DNA of 64,000 bases from Hirsutella rhossiliensis (lineage: Eukaryota > Ascomycota > Sordariomycetes > Hypocreales > Ophiocordycipitaceae): assembly GCF_020360975.1 (NCBI RefSeq), contig NW_025408671.1, positions 4,588,001 through 4,652,000 on the forward strand, given 5' to 3'. The position numbers and the translations under genes are program-made. Positions 34,397 to 44,366 of the stretch are shown here, piece by piece. The notes beneath the pieces were generated by a model. The model made no database searches, was not told the DNA's origin, and saw only the letters and a list, made by a program, of their open reading frames with translations. The first letter of the stretch is position 1. Every line of letters begins with the position of its first letter.

Positions 34397-37300
34397 ATGC
34401 CGGAATGGATACGTCGCTGTCTCTCGAGCCACAAACCTATCAGACTTAGGTCAATAGACAGCAAATCTCTACTCATTCAAGCTACCTTAGTCCCCGCGCA
34501 TACCGACCCCATTGAGGTGACGAGCCTTATTGATAGCGGATGCTCTGCACGGGCATTTGCGGACCGTAGCTTTGTCAAGACCCGGAATATCGTAACCCAA
34601 CCAACGCCAACAAAACGAGCCCTCCTCCTCGCCGACGGGAAACCGGCTGGCTCAATATCGGAATACTTCATTGCACCAATATTGATAGGATTGCACAATG
34701 AGCTCTGCCTATTCTTTGTTACAGACCTCTCCCGGACACCCCTATCATCCTTGGACTCCCTGGCTGCAACGCCACAACCCAAGCATCGACTGGTCCAGTA
34801 TGTCCCTGACATTCACATCCCCATACTGTCACAACTTTTGTTGCCCCCAAGGAGTTCAGAACGCATCTGCACCGGTGCTGCCCGACCCGCCCGGCAACTA
34901 CCACGACCTACCAATCCCGGGTGAACCAGCCCGACGAGTCTCGTTCGACCTACCAACCCTGGCAAACCAGTCCGACGAGCCTTGTCCTACCAGCCTCCAA
35001 TTGTCGAAGATTCAGAGGACGACCATAGCAACTGCTCCAGCACTCTCACATCAGTCCTCAACGGTCGACGACTCAGAGGACGATACTAGCAACTGCTCAA
35101 ACACTAGCGAAGATGCCCCCGTCATGACATTTGAAGCAACGCCAATATCTAGCAAGCCAGCGCGACGAGTCTCATTCTATCAGCCTCCAACAGTCGAAGA
35201 CTTAGAGAATGATAGTAACGACTGTTCCAACGCTGGCGAAGATGCTCCGGTTATGACATTTAAAGCAACGCTGACCCCAGGCGCAAATCACTACCGTACC
35301 TGCAACCCGAAGAATCACCAAGGCCCTGAGTGCCGAGCCCAGATGATCCCCAATCAGCCGAGAACTAAACCAGCCCCGACTCGTATGACTGCTGGCAGCC
35401 GTCATACAAAGAAGCCACCACCAAGACCTCCGCTACCTCCACTCAGCGTGCCACTTCCAAACCCATCTCGCGACACCGCCCTAGAACCATCAGACCGACC
35501 AGACCTATCGAACATACGGCTTACAAACGCTACAAACTTCGTCCAATTCTGCCGCGACCCAACCGTTGAGGCGATGAAAATGACATGGGATGAGCTTGAT
35601 CGACTGGATAGTAGTCGCCAGCAGATGAAATACCGCCTACCTGACCTCCCAGAGGAATATTATAAAATGGTAGTCCTTGGTATAAGCAGCAAAAACATGG
35701 ACTTCAGCTGGAAGGAAGCAAGACAGCTCTTTCCTAATGAATTGCACGACTTTGTTGACGAATGCTACTCACCAGCCCGCCTAGCCAAGATCACAGATGC
35801 CGATATCGAAAAGTTCATGAAAGGCAAGCCGGAGCGAACAGCGGATGACGTCTTGAAGAAGCTCCCGATATGGCTCCGCGACCTCTACGATGTGTTCCTA
35901 CCTAAGCTCGCAGACAAACTTCCCGCAGCGCTCATGGGACCATAAGATAGAGCTTCTGACTGGAAAAGAACCTCCGTACCAAAAGACACGCCCAATGAAC
36001 CCACAGGAACTCAAAGTCATACGGAAATGGCTGGATGATAACCTGTCTAAAGGGTTCATACGGAGTCCTGAGCGCTGTGCAGCACCACTACTCCTTGCCG
36101 CGAAGCCAGGAGGTGGTGTCCGATCTGCCAGGACTACCGCGGTCTTAACAACATCACCATAAAGAACCGCTACCCACTGCCTTTGATCCGTGAGACTCTA
36201 GATGCCCTATGCAACGCCAAAGTCTATACGAAACTAGACATTATCGCCGCATTTAACAAAATCCGCATCGCCGAGGGAGATATATGGAAAACAGCCTTTA
36301 TCACACGGTTTGGCTTGTTTGAAACATTGGTTATGCCGTTCGGCCTCTGCAACGCCCCAGCAACCTTCCAGAACTACATCAACCATACCTTATTCGACCT
36401 TCTGGATAAGTTCTGCACCGCCTACCTTGACGATATCTTGATATATTCAACAGATAAGAAGCAACATAGGAACACGTCCGCGAGGTAGTCACACGACTTC
36501 GCGATGCAGGCCTCAGATTGATATCGACAAATGCGAATTCGAAACAACTAGGACGAAATACCTTGGGCTGATCGTTACGCCTGGAGGTGTCGAGATGGAC
36601 CCCGACAAGGTCTCTACAATCCTCAACTGGAAGCCACCAACAGCACTCCGCGACTTACAAAGATTCCTCGGCTTTGCAAACTTTTATCGCCGCTTTATCC
36701 GTGACTTCTCCAAGATCACCCGGCCATTAAATGACCTCCTGAAGAAGAGCACAATCTGGTCCTGGGAGGTAGAACACCAAACCGCCTTTGACCGACTGAA
36801 AGCCGCATTCTCCGTAGCACCGGTTCTAGCCTTATATGACTATAATAGGAAAACTGTACTTGAAACAGACGCCTCGGACTGGGCGTCTGGAGGAGTCTTG
36901 TCCCAGTATGATGATGAAGGCGTACTGCGACCTGTAGCCTACTTCTCGTCAAAACACTCGGCCCAGGAATGCAACTACGAGATCTACGACAAGGAACTAC
37001 TGGCGATCATTAAGGCTCTGGAAGAATGGAGGCCTGAGCTTCAAGGGACCCAAGAACCTTCGAAGTCATCACGGACCATAAGAACCTTGAATATTTCACA
37101 ACAACCAAGGCTCTAAACCAACGACAAGTCCGCTGGTCCGAGTTCCTGTCAGGCTTCAACTTCCGTATTGTTTATCGACCAGGCACCAAAGCCGTCCGTC
37201 CAGATGCGCTAAGTCGAAAGCCAGAAGACCAACCCAAGCGCGCAGACACAAACGACGACCGCATTAAGAACCGCCAACGGACCATTCTGCCAGAACACAT

Positions 37301-38965
37301 CTTTGACCCAGAGGCCCTGGCTGAACTGACTCGAGAAGTCAATGGGGAATTCGACCTCGCTGCCGCCCCGATAGACGTTATCATGCCAGCCATGGACAAA
37401 CCCATCGATGAACTGGTCGATAGAGCCTACGAAAATTCAGAGATGGCCCAAGACATGCTGACGGCCCTGAGAGACGCATCAACCCACCGCCGCTGGCCCA
37501 AGAAATGGCGAAAGGAACTTCGCGTAGCAATGGCAGACTGCTCTGTCATTGGGAATCGCATATACTACCGCGAGAAGCTCTTCATACCACCCAACGATCA
37601 GGAACTAAAGACCCAGGTTATTTACCGTACGCACTCCACAGGCCCTGCAGGACACCCGGGCGGATAAAGACAATCGATTTGGTTAGCCGAACTTACTGGT
37701 GGCCACGCATAACCCGAGACATCGAGGAATATGTTAAAGCCTGCGAGCTGTGTGATCGGGTCAAAGCCTCAAGGTCGGCACCCCCAGGATTCCTCCAACC
37801 ACTGCAAGTGCCATTCCAAGCTTGGTCAGATATATCCATTGACTACATCACGCCCCTGCCAGAATGCGAGCGCCATGGCAAAACATACCAGCATGTCCTC
37901 GTTGTTGTGTGCCGATTGACAAAGATGCGCCATTTCATCCCAGTTGTAGGCCTAACAGCCGAAGAACTAGCCTCTGTCTTTATCAGCCGAGTCTATTGCC
38001 TCCATGGCACACCCGACAATGTCATCTCCGACCGCGGTTCCCAATTCATCTCCGAGTTCTGGCGCCAAGTCTCCGACCGCCTAGGAGTTCGACTCCGCCA
38101 TTCTTCCGCCTTCCACCCAGAGACAGACGGACAAACGGAACGGATCAACGCAGGCATCGAACAATATCTGAGAGCATTCATGAACTTCCACCAAGACGAC
38201 TGGGTCGACTGGCTCCCTCTTGCCGAGTTCGCCACGAACAACGTTACATCTGAGACCACGGAGTATCACCATTCTTCGCTAACTATGGGTTTCACCCCAA
38301 ACTCGGCACTGAACCAACCAAGCCACTGCCGCCAAACCAGTCCGCAGCCCAACGACGAGAGTTCCTCAAAGCAAACAACATCGCCGACCGCTTTGAGCGT
38401 ATTATCACCAGCTGAAAGCCCTTGCAACCCAAGCCGCCAGACGCTACGAGGAGAACGCCAACCTCAATCGAGAAGATGCTCCTCAGTACGCCGAAGGTCA
38501 AGAAGTCTACGTAAGCACGAAGAATATGAAGACAAACCGGCCGATGAAGAAAGGAGACGACAAGTGGGCAGGACCATTCCCAATTCTGAAAGTCTACCTC
38601 GTTCATGCTTGCTTAAACTCCCGAGGAATGAAGATCTTTCCCGTGTTCCACAACTCGCTCCTACGACCGAAACCAGAAGCAAATGGTCTACCCGGCCAAG
38701 ACGTTATCAACGAGGCCGAGTCAAAAAACATCCGAGGACGAGTCCTAGAACGCGATGACGAGACAGGAGAACTAGTCGAAAATGGCTATTTGACGGGCTA
38801 CTAAATAGCCGCAGAGACGTTGATGGCCTACATTACCTAGTCAAGTGGAAACACTATGACCCTACCTGGCAACCGGCTAGAGACCTCAAAGGACATAACC
38901 AAGTACTCCTCGACTTTCATAGAGTTCACCCAAACAAGCCAGGCCCCCGGTCTGGGCAGAAGTAA
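34397..38965 (+). pseudogene. Retrotransposon pol (protease-RT-RNaseH-integrase-chromodomain), frame-broken
   Basis: The protease has its active site in SLIDSGCSARAF. A long Pro/Ser/Asp-rich linker with repeated ARRVSF follows. The reverse transcriptase has [29 protein letters not shown] and the catalytic YLDDILIYS. RNase H follows with [19 protein letters not shown]. The integrase has a zinc-binding end (CELCDRVKA) and a DDE core: Asp in DISIDYITPLP, Asp in VISDRGSQFISEFW, and Glu in the block after HPETDGQTERINAGIEQYL. The chromodomain, HYLVKWKHYDPTWQPARDLK, ends at TAA 38963-38965. Breaks occur near 34731, 34760, 35923, 36122, 36469, 36513, 37059, 37660, 38275 and beyond. Each is one base short, and most are in short runs of one base. 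The chromodomain places it among chromoviruses. Confidence 0.88.
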
Positions 38966-39036
38966 AGGCACAACTATATACTTTGTGCCCAGGCCGCTCT
39001 TAGTCGTTTAGGCTGTTCGAGGACGAACAGCCGTTT

Positions 39037-39046
39037 GGGAAGGGGG
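39037..39046 (+). promoter_or_regulatory. Polypurine tract of the retrotransposon
   Basis: GGGAAGGGGG lies three bases before the 3' LTR, the expected place for the plus-strand DNA primer. Confidence 0.75.
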
Positions 39047-39049
39047 TAC

Positions 39050-39181
39050 TGTCACGGCACCAACCTGGGTTCCGTCACGTGCATCCCTGTACTTAGTCTA
39101 GACTCTGTTCCACCTCCGTAGTTTGCCCTCCTCACAGCACAACATAGATCTTCCCTGGCATCCTAGGTCTGCCCCGTGATA
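39050..39181 (+). repeat. 3' LTR (132 bp)
   Basis: Identical to 32629-32760; followed by the second TAGGT at 39182-39186. Confidence 0.95.
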
Positions 39182-39453
39182 TAGGTGACGATGAGATTGT
39201 TTTTGCGCGCCTGCTCGAGGAAAAAGGCCGCCAGGACCTGGCCCGTTTTGTTTGGCATGGCCGATTACAGCATAGATTTACCTTCTGCTGTGGATACGAT
39301 CTCGCTGACTGGGACGGATTCCTGGGCCTGTTTCGAGGTCTTCGAGACGCTGTAGCGGTGGACGAGGGCTTGGAATGGAAGGAGTGGAAAGCTGCTGCAT
39401 TGCAACGCTATAAGGACGATTCTGGGCTGCAGCTGCTATTAGCCAGACAATAG

Positions 39454-41185
39454 GCATTAGGGTCCCATAGAATTATCTGCCTTTGGCTTATCCATGGAGA
39501 GGATTTTATTTCTTGGTGTTCGCGCTAGGTAGGAGAGGGAGATGCGCAAGTCGGGTTGCCTCGGCGCGGACAGCGAGACTGAGTAGATGGCGAGTAACAT
39601 CGACACAGCCCATGTCGTTTGACTCACTCCTTACTCTTGTCATGATGACATTGGCTCACGGGAGGGAGGGTAGCTCACTTCGGCAGCTGGCATATTGTCA
39701 TTCGAACTGCTACCTGTGCGTCATCCGAGTTCCCGTGGGCTAATAGGCTTGAGCAGTGACTTTATGTATTCCATTTGACGCTGGGTCGGAAATGCGGACA
39801 TGCCATGGATCAAGAAAGAGATGAGATCTTCAACGTCGGACGCTGTGGATTTGCGGGTGATTTCTCGAGTGCGCGACGTCGTGGTCTGGCGCTGCAGCGT
39901 ATTGTAAGCGCGCGGGCCCAACGGTGCCATTGCGTCGGGGAACCAGTCTCCCCATCACCAGTGCGGGACCATAAATCGTTTTGCTATAGATGCAAATACG
40001 GAAAAAACCATTTCCCAAGTCTCGACTCGGACATCAAACGCAGGACAGTCATCACTTCCCGTTGCGTTGGCGGTAAAATGCACCAAAAATTCCTGAGCGA
40101 TGATCAGCCAGGTCCCTTGGCTGGCCTTGTCCCTATCGCGGCCAGACACGAGGGCTGCTTCTGGCCCCGGTGAGTAAAGATGTCGGCCGAAACGTATTCG
40201 CCGACACTCGACAGGACAGGGGTTGCGGGATGCGGACGCCCCGTCCAGAGCGAACTCCATGTCCGCCCTGGAAGCAGCTTCGATCATAGTCTCGACACCT
40301 CCTTCGAAACACCGCGCCATCGCCTGAGATTTGGGCATTGATCGAGGGAATCGCGCGCGCTGTAATAAACCATTTCCTTTTGCGTCTAATAATAAAGAGG
40401 TCAGTGCCCATATGCTTCAATCGGGACGTTACGACTTCCCGCACGTGTAATTACAGTTGTACTCCGAACAGCACGTGCCAACATGGCGGGACAACTTTAC
40501 AGGGGAAAGAGGCCCCGACTAACCAGCCGACGCGACCGCCTAACCGGCCGGGAAAGAGGGACCATGCCGCGACGCTTGTTTCCCGATTTGGATATGTGCT
40601 GGCCTATAATTGCTCGAAACTCGTGCGCAAGAACAATACCAATCTAAATTGCAGTCTTATCTACGGTATCTGTGTCCAAAGTCCAAACTTTATCCGCAAA
40701 CTCATCGCCACTTTTGATTTTCTTGGGTTAACAAACTTCTCCACCACCAGGAGCCCCTCTGTCTCTGGCGAATCCCAGACATGTCCCTCGAAACCGTCTG
40801 CAAACAAACTGAAATGCAAGGACATTGACAAAGTAAAAAGGAAAAGAAAACAGAAACATAGGAGGCTCGTTCAAACACTCGGGGAACGCACCCTCAGCTC
40901 AGGTTGGCCTGCCACTGGTGGCAACAGAGTCCTCCTCGCGTTCGAATCCATGGTCGGTTCCACCCTCGGGAGAACCCTCAATGATTGGTCCCTTCTGGCC
41001 AAATCCGGTTGCCGGGGTGCCTGATCAAGGGGATAGACCGTTCGACACAGTGCCCCCCGCAATGTCCGTCGACGAGATCAGTCGAGTGCCAGCAGAGACT
41101 TGTCCGGCGCCTCTCCGCTAGTAACCATGGTGAGCTCGAACGGTCGGCTGTCCCGCTTCTTCGACGGAGGACATTGGCATTGGGG
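39454..41185. other. Interval with a broken minus-strand ORF, otherwise no gene seen
   Basis: 1.7 kb between the phosphotransferase-like gene and the FHA kinase. Apart from the damaged frame listed separately (39721-40338), nothing is recognisable. The right 700 bp would be 3' flank of the kinase gene. Confidence 0.4.
39721..40338 (-). pseudogene. Unrecognised minus-strand ORF broken by one stop codon
   Basis: Starting MPKSQAMARCFEGGVETMIE, the frame runs to a TGA at 39955-39957 and continues in the same frame to a stop at 39721 (ending LLKPISPRELG). That totals about 205 codons with one internal stop. The stop lies in a Trp-rich stretch (VPHW then WGDWFPDAM), so a single point mutation could explain it. 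The amino-acid make-up looks coding, with balanced charges and few Ser/Arg runs, but I do not recognise a family, and the 5' end may be incomplete. It could equally be a chance frame. Confidence 0.3.
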
Positions 41186-42733
41186 CTACCCTTCGATCGT
41201 GTTGGACAATTCCAACACTCGTTCGTAGCAGTCCCTGGCCGAGAGACGGGAATTCGGCGCGACCACCACCATGGCCCTCAACAGAAACCGTTTCAGCTTG
41301 TTCGGACGTTCCTCATAATCTGCTCGAAAGTCGGAGACGATTGCATTTCCCCTATCATTCCCATGGGTTGAGGATGATCCACTGAAATTGGAAAGACGGT
41401 ACATCTGTTCATAGATGACCACGCCAAGAGACCAGATGTCCACCGCCGGCGAATAGCCTAGCCTCTGACCATGGCCAGGTTCACGCGGTCGCATATTTTC
41501 GTACATTTCGGGCGCGATGTACTTTGGAGTGCCGCACATGGTTGACGGGTCACAGCTTTCCTTTGAGAGTCCAAAGTCCCCAAACTTGACGAGGATTTGG
41601 GTCGAGGACCGCGAATGCACGAGTATGTTGGCTGGCTTGATGTCTCGATGTATAATCGGCGTGGTCATTCCGTGCAGGTATTTCAAGGCTGATAGGCACT
41701 GGCGGAGGATTGACAAGCTCTCGGTCGCGGATATGTTGCCATGGTGTTCCAGAGACAGTCCGGGAACGAATTCCAGGCGCAACACGGGCCACGGTTGCAT
41801 AACCGACCCAAGAAACCGTACAATATGGGGCTATTGAGCTGTTAGAACGATATTGTGAGGGCCGGCATGGAAAATACAAACATGATCAAGTCTGCCCATG
41901 ATGTTGGCCTCATTTTGCCAAGCTTGTCTGTCAACCCGGTTCCCCTGGACTGCCAACTGGGACGGCTGTTTGGTGACGAACATGGCTCCAGTACTAACAT
42001 TCCAAAAGTGAATGACAACACCGAAGGCCCCTTGGCCAATCTTCTTCCTCAGGTAGATTGGCTCCTGCCCCTGCCCAGGGGTATCGACTCCTGTAGGAAG
42101 CTCAGTGTCAGAGCGGCGGGGGAAGTTGAGGCCCTCAAAAAGCTCTCCTGCCGTCGCTGTCCCCTGGCAGAACCGGTTTACCTGTTCGATGTATTCCGGA
42201 GAGCTTGTGTTGTGCTTGGCGGCAACGATCCGAAACTTGAGGCCCTTGTTGACAGTAACGATGATAGCCTTGACGGAAGACAATCTGCTGCCCCCACTGA
42301 CAATCCACTGAAAGTTGCGTCGCTTCCCGCCTCCGTCATTGTCGTAAGTGACCTCGGTTCCCACGAGGGTGTCGAAACCCATGACGATAAGGCGCTTGGC
42401 GGCGTCAAAAGTGAGGGCAAAGTGGTGGTAGCTGGCGCCATACTGCTCGGGCAGGACAACGTCGCTCTGGGGATCGCGTCCGAAGACAATTCCGTGATGG
42501 GTTCGTGGTATGTCACTCAGTCTAAGCTCGATGAATGGCAGGCCATGGTCACCCGGGAAGTCCGTGTCGTTGGCCGGCTCCATTGGTCGACGTTCGAAAA
42601 GCCCACGTTGAGCTGGCTGCTGAGGCTGGTGCAGCGCGGGGACATAGAGTCTACTCCCTTGGATTGCATTCTTGGCGGCATCCCGCATGTCCAGGACGGG
42701 GTACACGCGAGCAATGATGTCCGTGTGTTCCAT
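41186..42733 (-). CDS. FHA-domain serine/threonine protein kinase
   Basis: Exon 1 is 41882-42733; a 51-bp intron (41831-41881, CTAAC branch) joins exon 2 41186-41830, giving 498 residues. The N-terminal half has an FHA domain: GIVFGRDPQSDVVLPEQYG, then SYHHFALTFD (S-x-x-H) and MGFDTLVGTEVTYD, where the usual Asn-Gly is replaced by Val-Gly. The kinase domain starts at RKKIGQGAFGVV (glycine loop), with Lys in MFVTKQP, HRDIKPANILVH (catalytic loop), FGDFGLSK (metal loop) and TPKYIAPEMYE (P+1). All key catalytic residues are present, so it should be active. FHA plus kinase resembles Rad53/Dun1-like checkpoint kinases, but the short C-terminal lobe end and the divergent FHA point to a lineage-specific kinase. 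The frame stays open 71 codons upstream, but that part is minisatellite DNA, so the ATG at 42733 (MEHTDIIARVYPVLD) is preferred. Confidence 0.8.
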
Positions 42734-42743
42734 GTTGAAGACA

Positions 42744-43098
42744 GCGAGACGAGGAAATCCGGAAGACGGAGACGAGGAAAACAGAAAGATGGGGCCGAGG
42801 AAATCGGGAATACAGGGACGAGGCCGGTTGAGAATTTGTGCATCAACAGTGAGCTGTAAAGCAGGAACCAGAGACGAGGATGGTTGAGAAATTGCACGCC
42901 AACAGTGGGCCGGAAAGCAGAAAGATAGGGACGAGGAAAACAGCAAGATGGGACGAGGAAAGCGGGAAGACGGGGACGAGGCCGGTTGAGAATTTGTGTG
43001 TCAACAGTGGGCTGCAAAGCAGGAAGATGGGGACGAAGAAAGCAGGAAGACGGAGATGAGGATGGTTGAGAACTTGTGTGGCAACAGTGAGCCGTAGT
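42744..43098. repeat. Degenerate minisatellite upstream of the FHA kinase
   Basis: The core GGTTGAGAA.TTG followed by CAACAGTG.GC recurs at about 42826, 42882, 42982 and 43063, interleaved with repeated GGACGAGGAAA..GGAAGA blocks. The spacing is irregular (about 56, 100 and 81 bp), so this is a complex, partly deleted array. Confidence 0.8.
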
Positions 43099-43301
43099 CT
43101 GTCTATTATATGCCAGTGGCTCCTGCAGATTTCCAGACCCCAGGAGCTCGAGGACTTGGACGTCTCTCGCAATATCCCAAGAGGCGTCCTCCAATGCCTC
43201 CTTTGCGCGGCACATTTCCGAAGTGGCGAGGCGGTTGAAGGATGTTTGCCGCGGGATCTTTCCTCACGGCGGTGTTGGTGCATAGAGCCACGCATTAGTA
43301 C

Positions 43302-43470
43302 GTGTGACGATTTGGACCAGGACCATTCCGGCTTCGTCTCACGATCTGGACCAGGGCCGCTTCTGCTCCGCGTGACGATTTGGACCAGGGCCACTTCCGC
43401 ATTGCGTGACGATTTGGATCAGGGTCACTTCTGTCTCGTCGCGCATTCTGGGCCCGGACCACGTCAGCCT
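43302..43470. repeat. About 34-bp minisatellite, four units and a degenerate fifth
   Basis: Units carry TGACGATTTGGACCAGGG..CACTTC-like sequence, with cores at about 43308, 43342, 43376 and 43409 and a weak copy near 43445. It is unrelated in sequence to the array just to its left. Confidence 0.85.
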
Positions 43471-44366
43471 TGTCTCACGGGTATTCACCGCAAGTAGAGT
43501 GCAAGCGCTCGGCGACGAAGAGAGCCGTCCAACAGGATGCGGCCTGGTTTGCCCGAAGTCAAAGGGGTCAGTCCACTGGGATCACAAAGCCGCTGCGGCT
43601 ACATGCCCCAGTATGATATGAGCGTAGAGGAACTTGATCTAATGCTAACTGTACAGGTAAGAAGAAGTAGACATACCCTCCTTCTATCAGGAGGATATAG
43701 CTCCGAGCACCCTTTCTCTCCAACAATTTTCGTTAAGCAGCATAAGCAGCTCGGCCAGACGATCAGCTTTACCATCGGGTCCAGCAGGTAAGTACATATT
43801 CCGCAATCAGGCGGGCAGATCTTTTGTTTCAGATATAGCCAATCGCCATCTAGAGTATCCCTGGTATATGCAGCCACTTTGTGATGCTGGTGGGCTGCAG
43901 AAAGGGTGCAAACCTTGGGCCGGCCGGTTGGTTGTTGGCCGGGGTTTATTGATCCCGTTGAGTCTCGGACAAGGGGACAAGCAAGGGGACAAGGGGACTC
44001 CTTGGTTGGTAGTGGCGTAGATGTTTTTGCTTGCTGCTACTGCATAGGCGGCAGCACCCTGGCAAGAGGAGGAAAGGAACAAGCCTCTCTTCCAAAATAG
44101 GGGCCCGGGGCGGTAGGGGGTGCTTTGTTCACCTCGCATACTGGCTGCCTGGGGACAGGGGTTTGGCCGTGCTCCTTGTTGGTGTGCTGGATCCAGATAC
44201 CGAAATGGAACTATGTCGTTCGTTGCCTGAAGTCCGTCAGCCGAGGCTTGCAACAAAGGACGGAACCGTCCCATGCCGGGGCCTCAGCAAACATAAAGAC
44301 CCTGCTTCATCTCTTTTCCCCACAACCCAAAGGCTCAAGTTTGCATCCCCCCTGACTCTTGGCAAA

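Larger units (their letters stand above)
32629..39181 (+). mobile_element. Ty3/gypsy chromovirus LTR retrotransposon (6553 bp)
   Basis: Two identical 132-bp LTRs enclose gag, protease, reverse transcriptase, RNase H, integrase and a C-terminal chromodomain, in the gypsy order. A purine tract precedes the 3' LTR and 5-bp duplications flank the element. It is inserted in the sense direction of the kinase-like gene it splits. The coding frame is broken at a dozen or more single-base sites. Confidence 0.95.
31476..39453 (+). pseudogene. AN1-like zinc finger plus aminoglycoside-phosphotransferase-family kinase, split by an LTR retrotransposon
   Basis: Exon 1 is 31476-31610, the intron 31611-31665 (55 bp, CTAAC branch). 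Exon 2 is 31666-32628 and, beyond the retrotransposon, 39187-39453. Together they form one frame of 454 residues. Residues 6-41 spell C-x4-C-x10-C-x2-C-x4-C-x2-H-x5-H-x-C, the AN1 zinc-finger order with one wider first gap. The rest is an APH/choline-kinase-like fold: YHIEVRFHDGITWIARIRR (N-lobe), GVGFILMEKLPGKSLRW, LKHADDKGDHILVD (catalytic loop, with His where Asn is usual) and TGIIDWEWAH (metal-binding Asp). The C-terminal piece after the insert (RFVWHGRLQHRF..., DWDGFLGLFRGLRDAV) is intact. Members of this family are numerous in hypocrealean genomes (from memory); the substrate is unknown. The insertion separates the last 89 residues. Confidence 0.85.
42734..44366. other. Repeat-rich interval, no confident gene
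   Basis: 1.6 kb upstream of both the FHA kinase (minus) and the 630-residue gene (plus). It holds two different minisatellites (42744-43098 and 43302-43470). Short frames with coding-like composition occur at about 43,090-43,270 (minus; CRAKEALEDASWDIARDVQV) and 43,620-43,790 (plus; SSEHPFSPTIFVKQHKQLGQ). I cannot assign them; they may be remnants. Confidence 0.4.

Noticed and set aside
41855..42859. 334-residue plus-strand frame
   Set aside because: It is antisense to the FHA kinase, whose motifs and splice sites are clear on the minus strand.
43302..43470. Direct-repeat array as a possible CRISPR
   Set aside because: The units are tandem with no unique spacers and differ from one another, and this is a eukaryotic sequence. 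It is a minisatellite.
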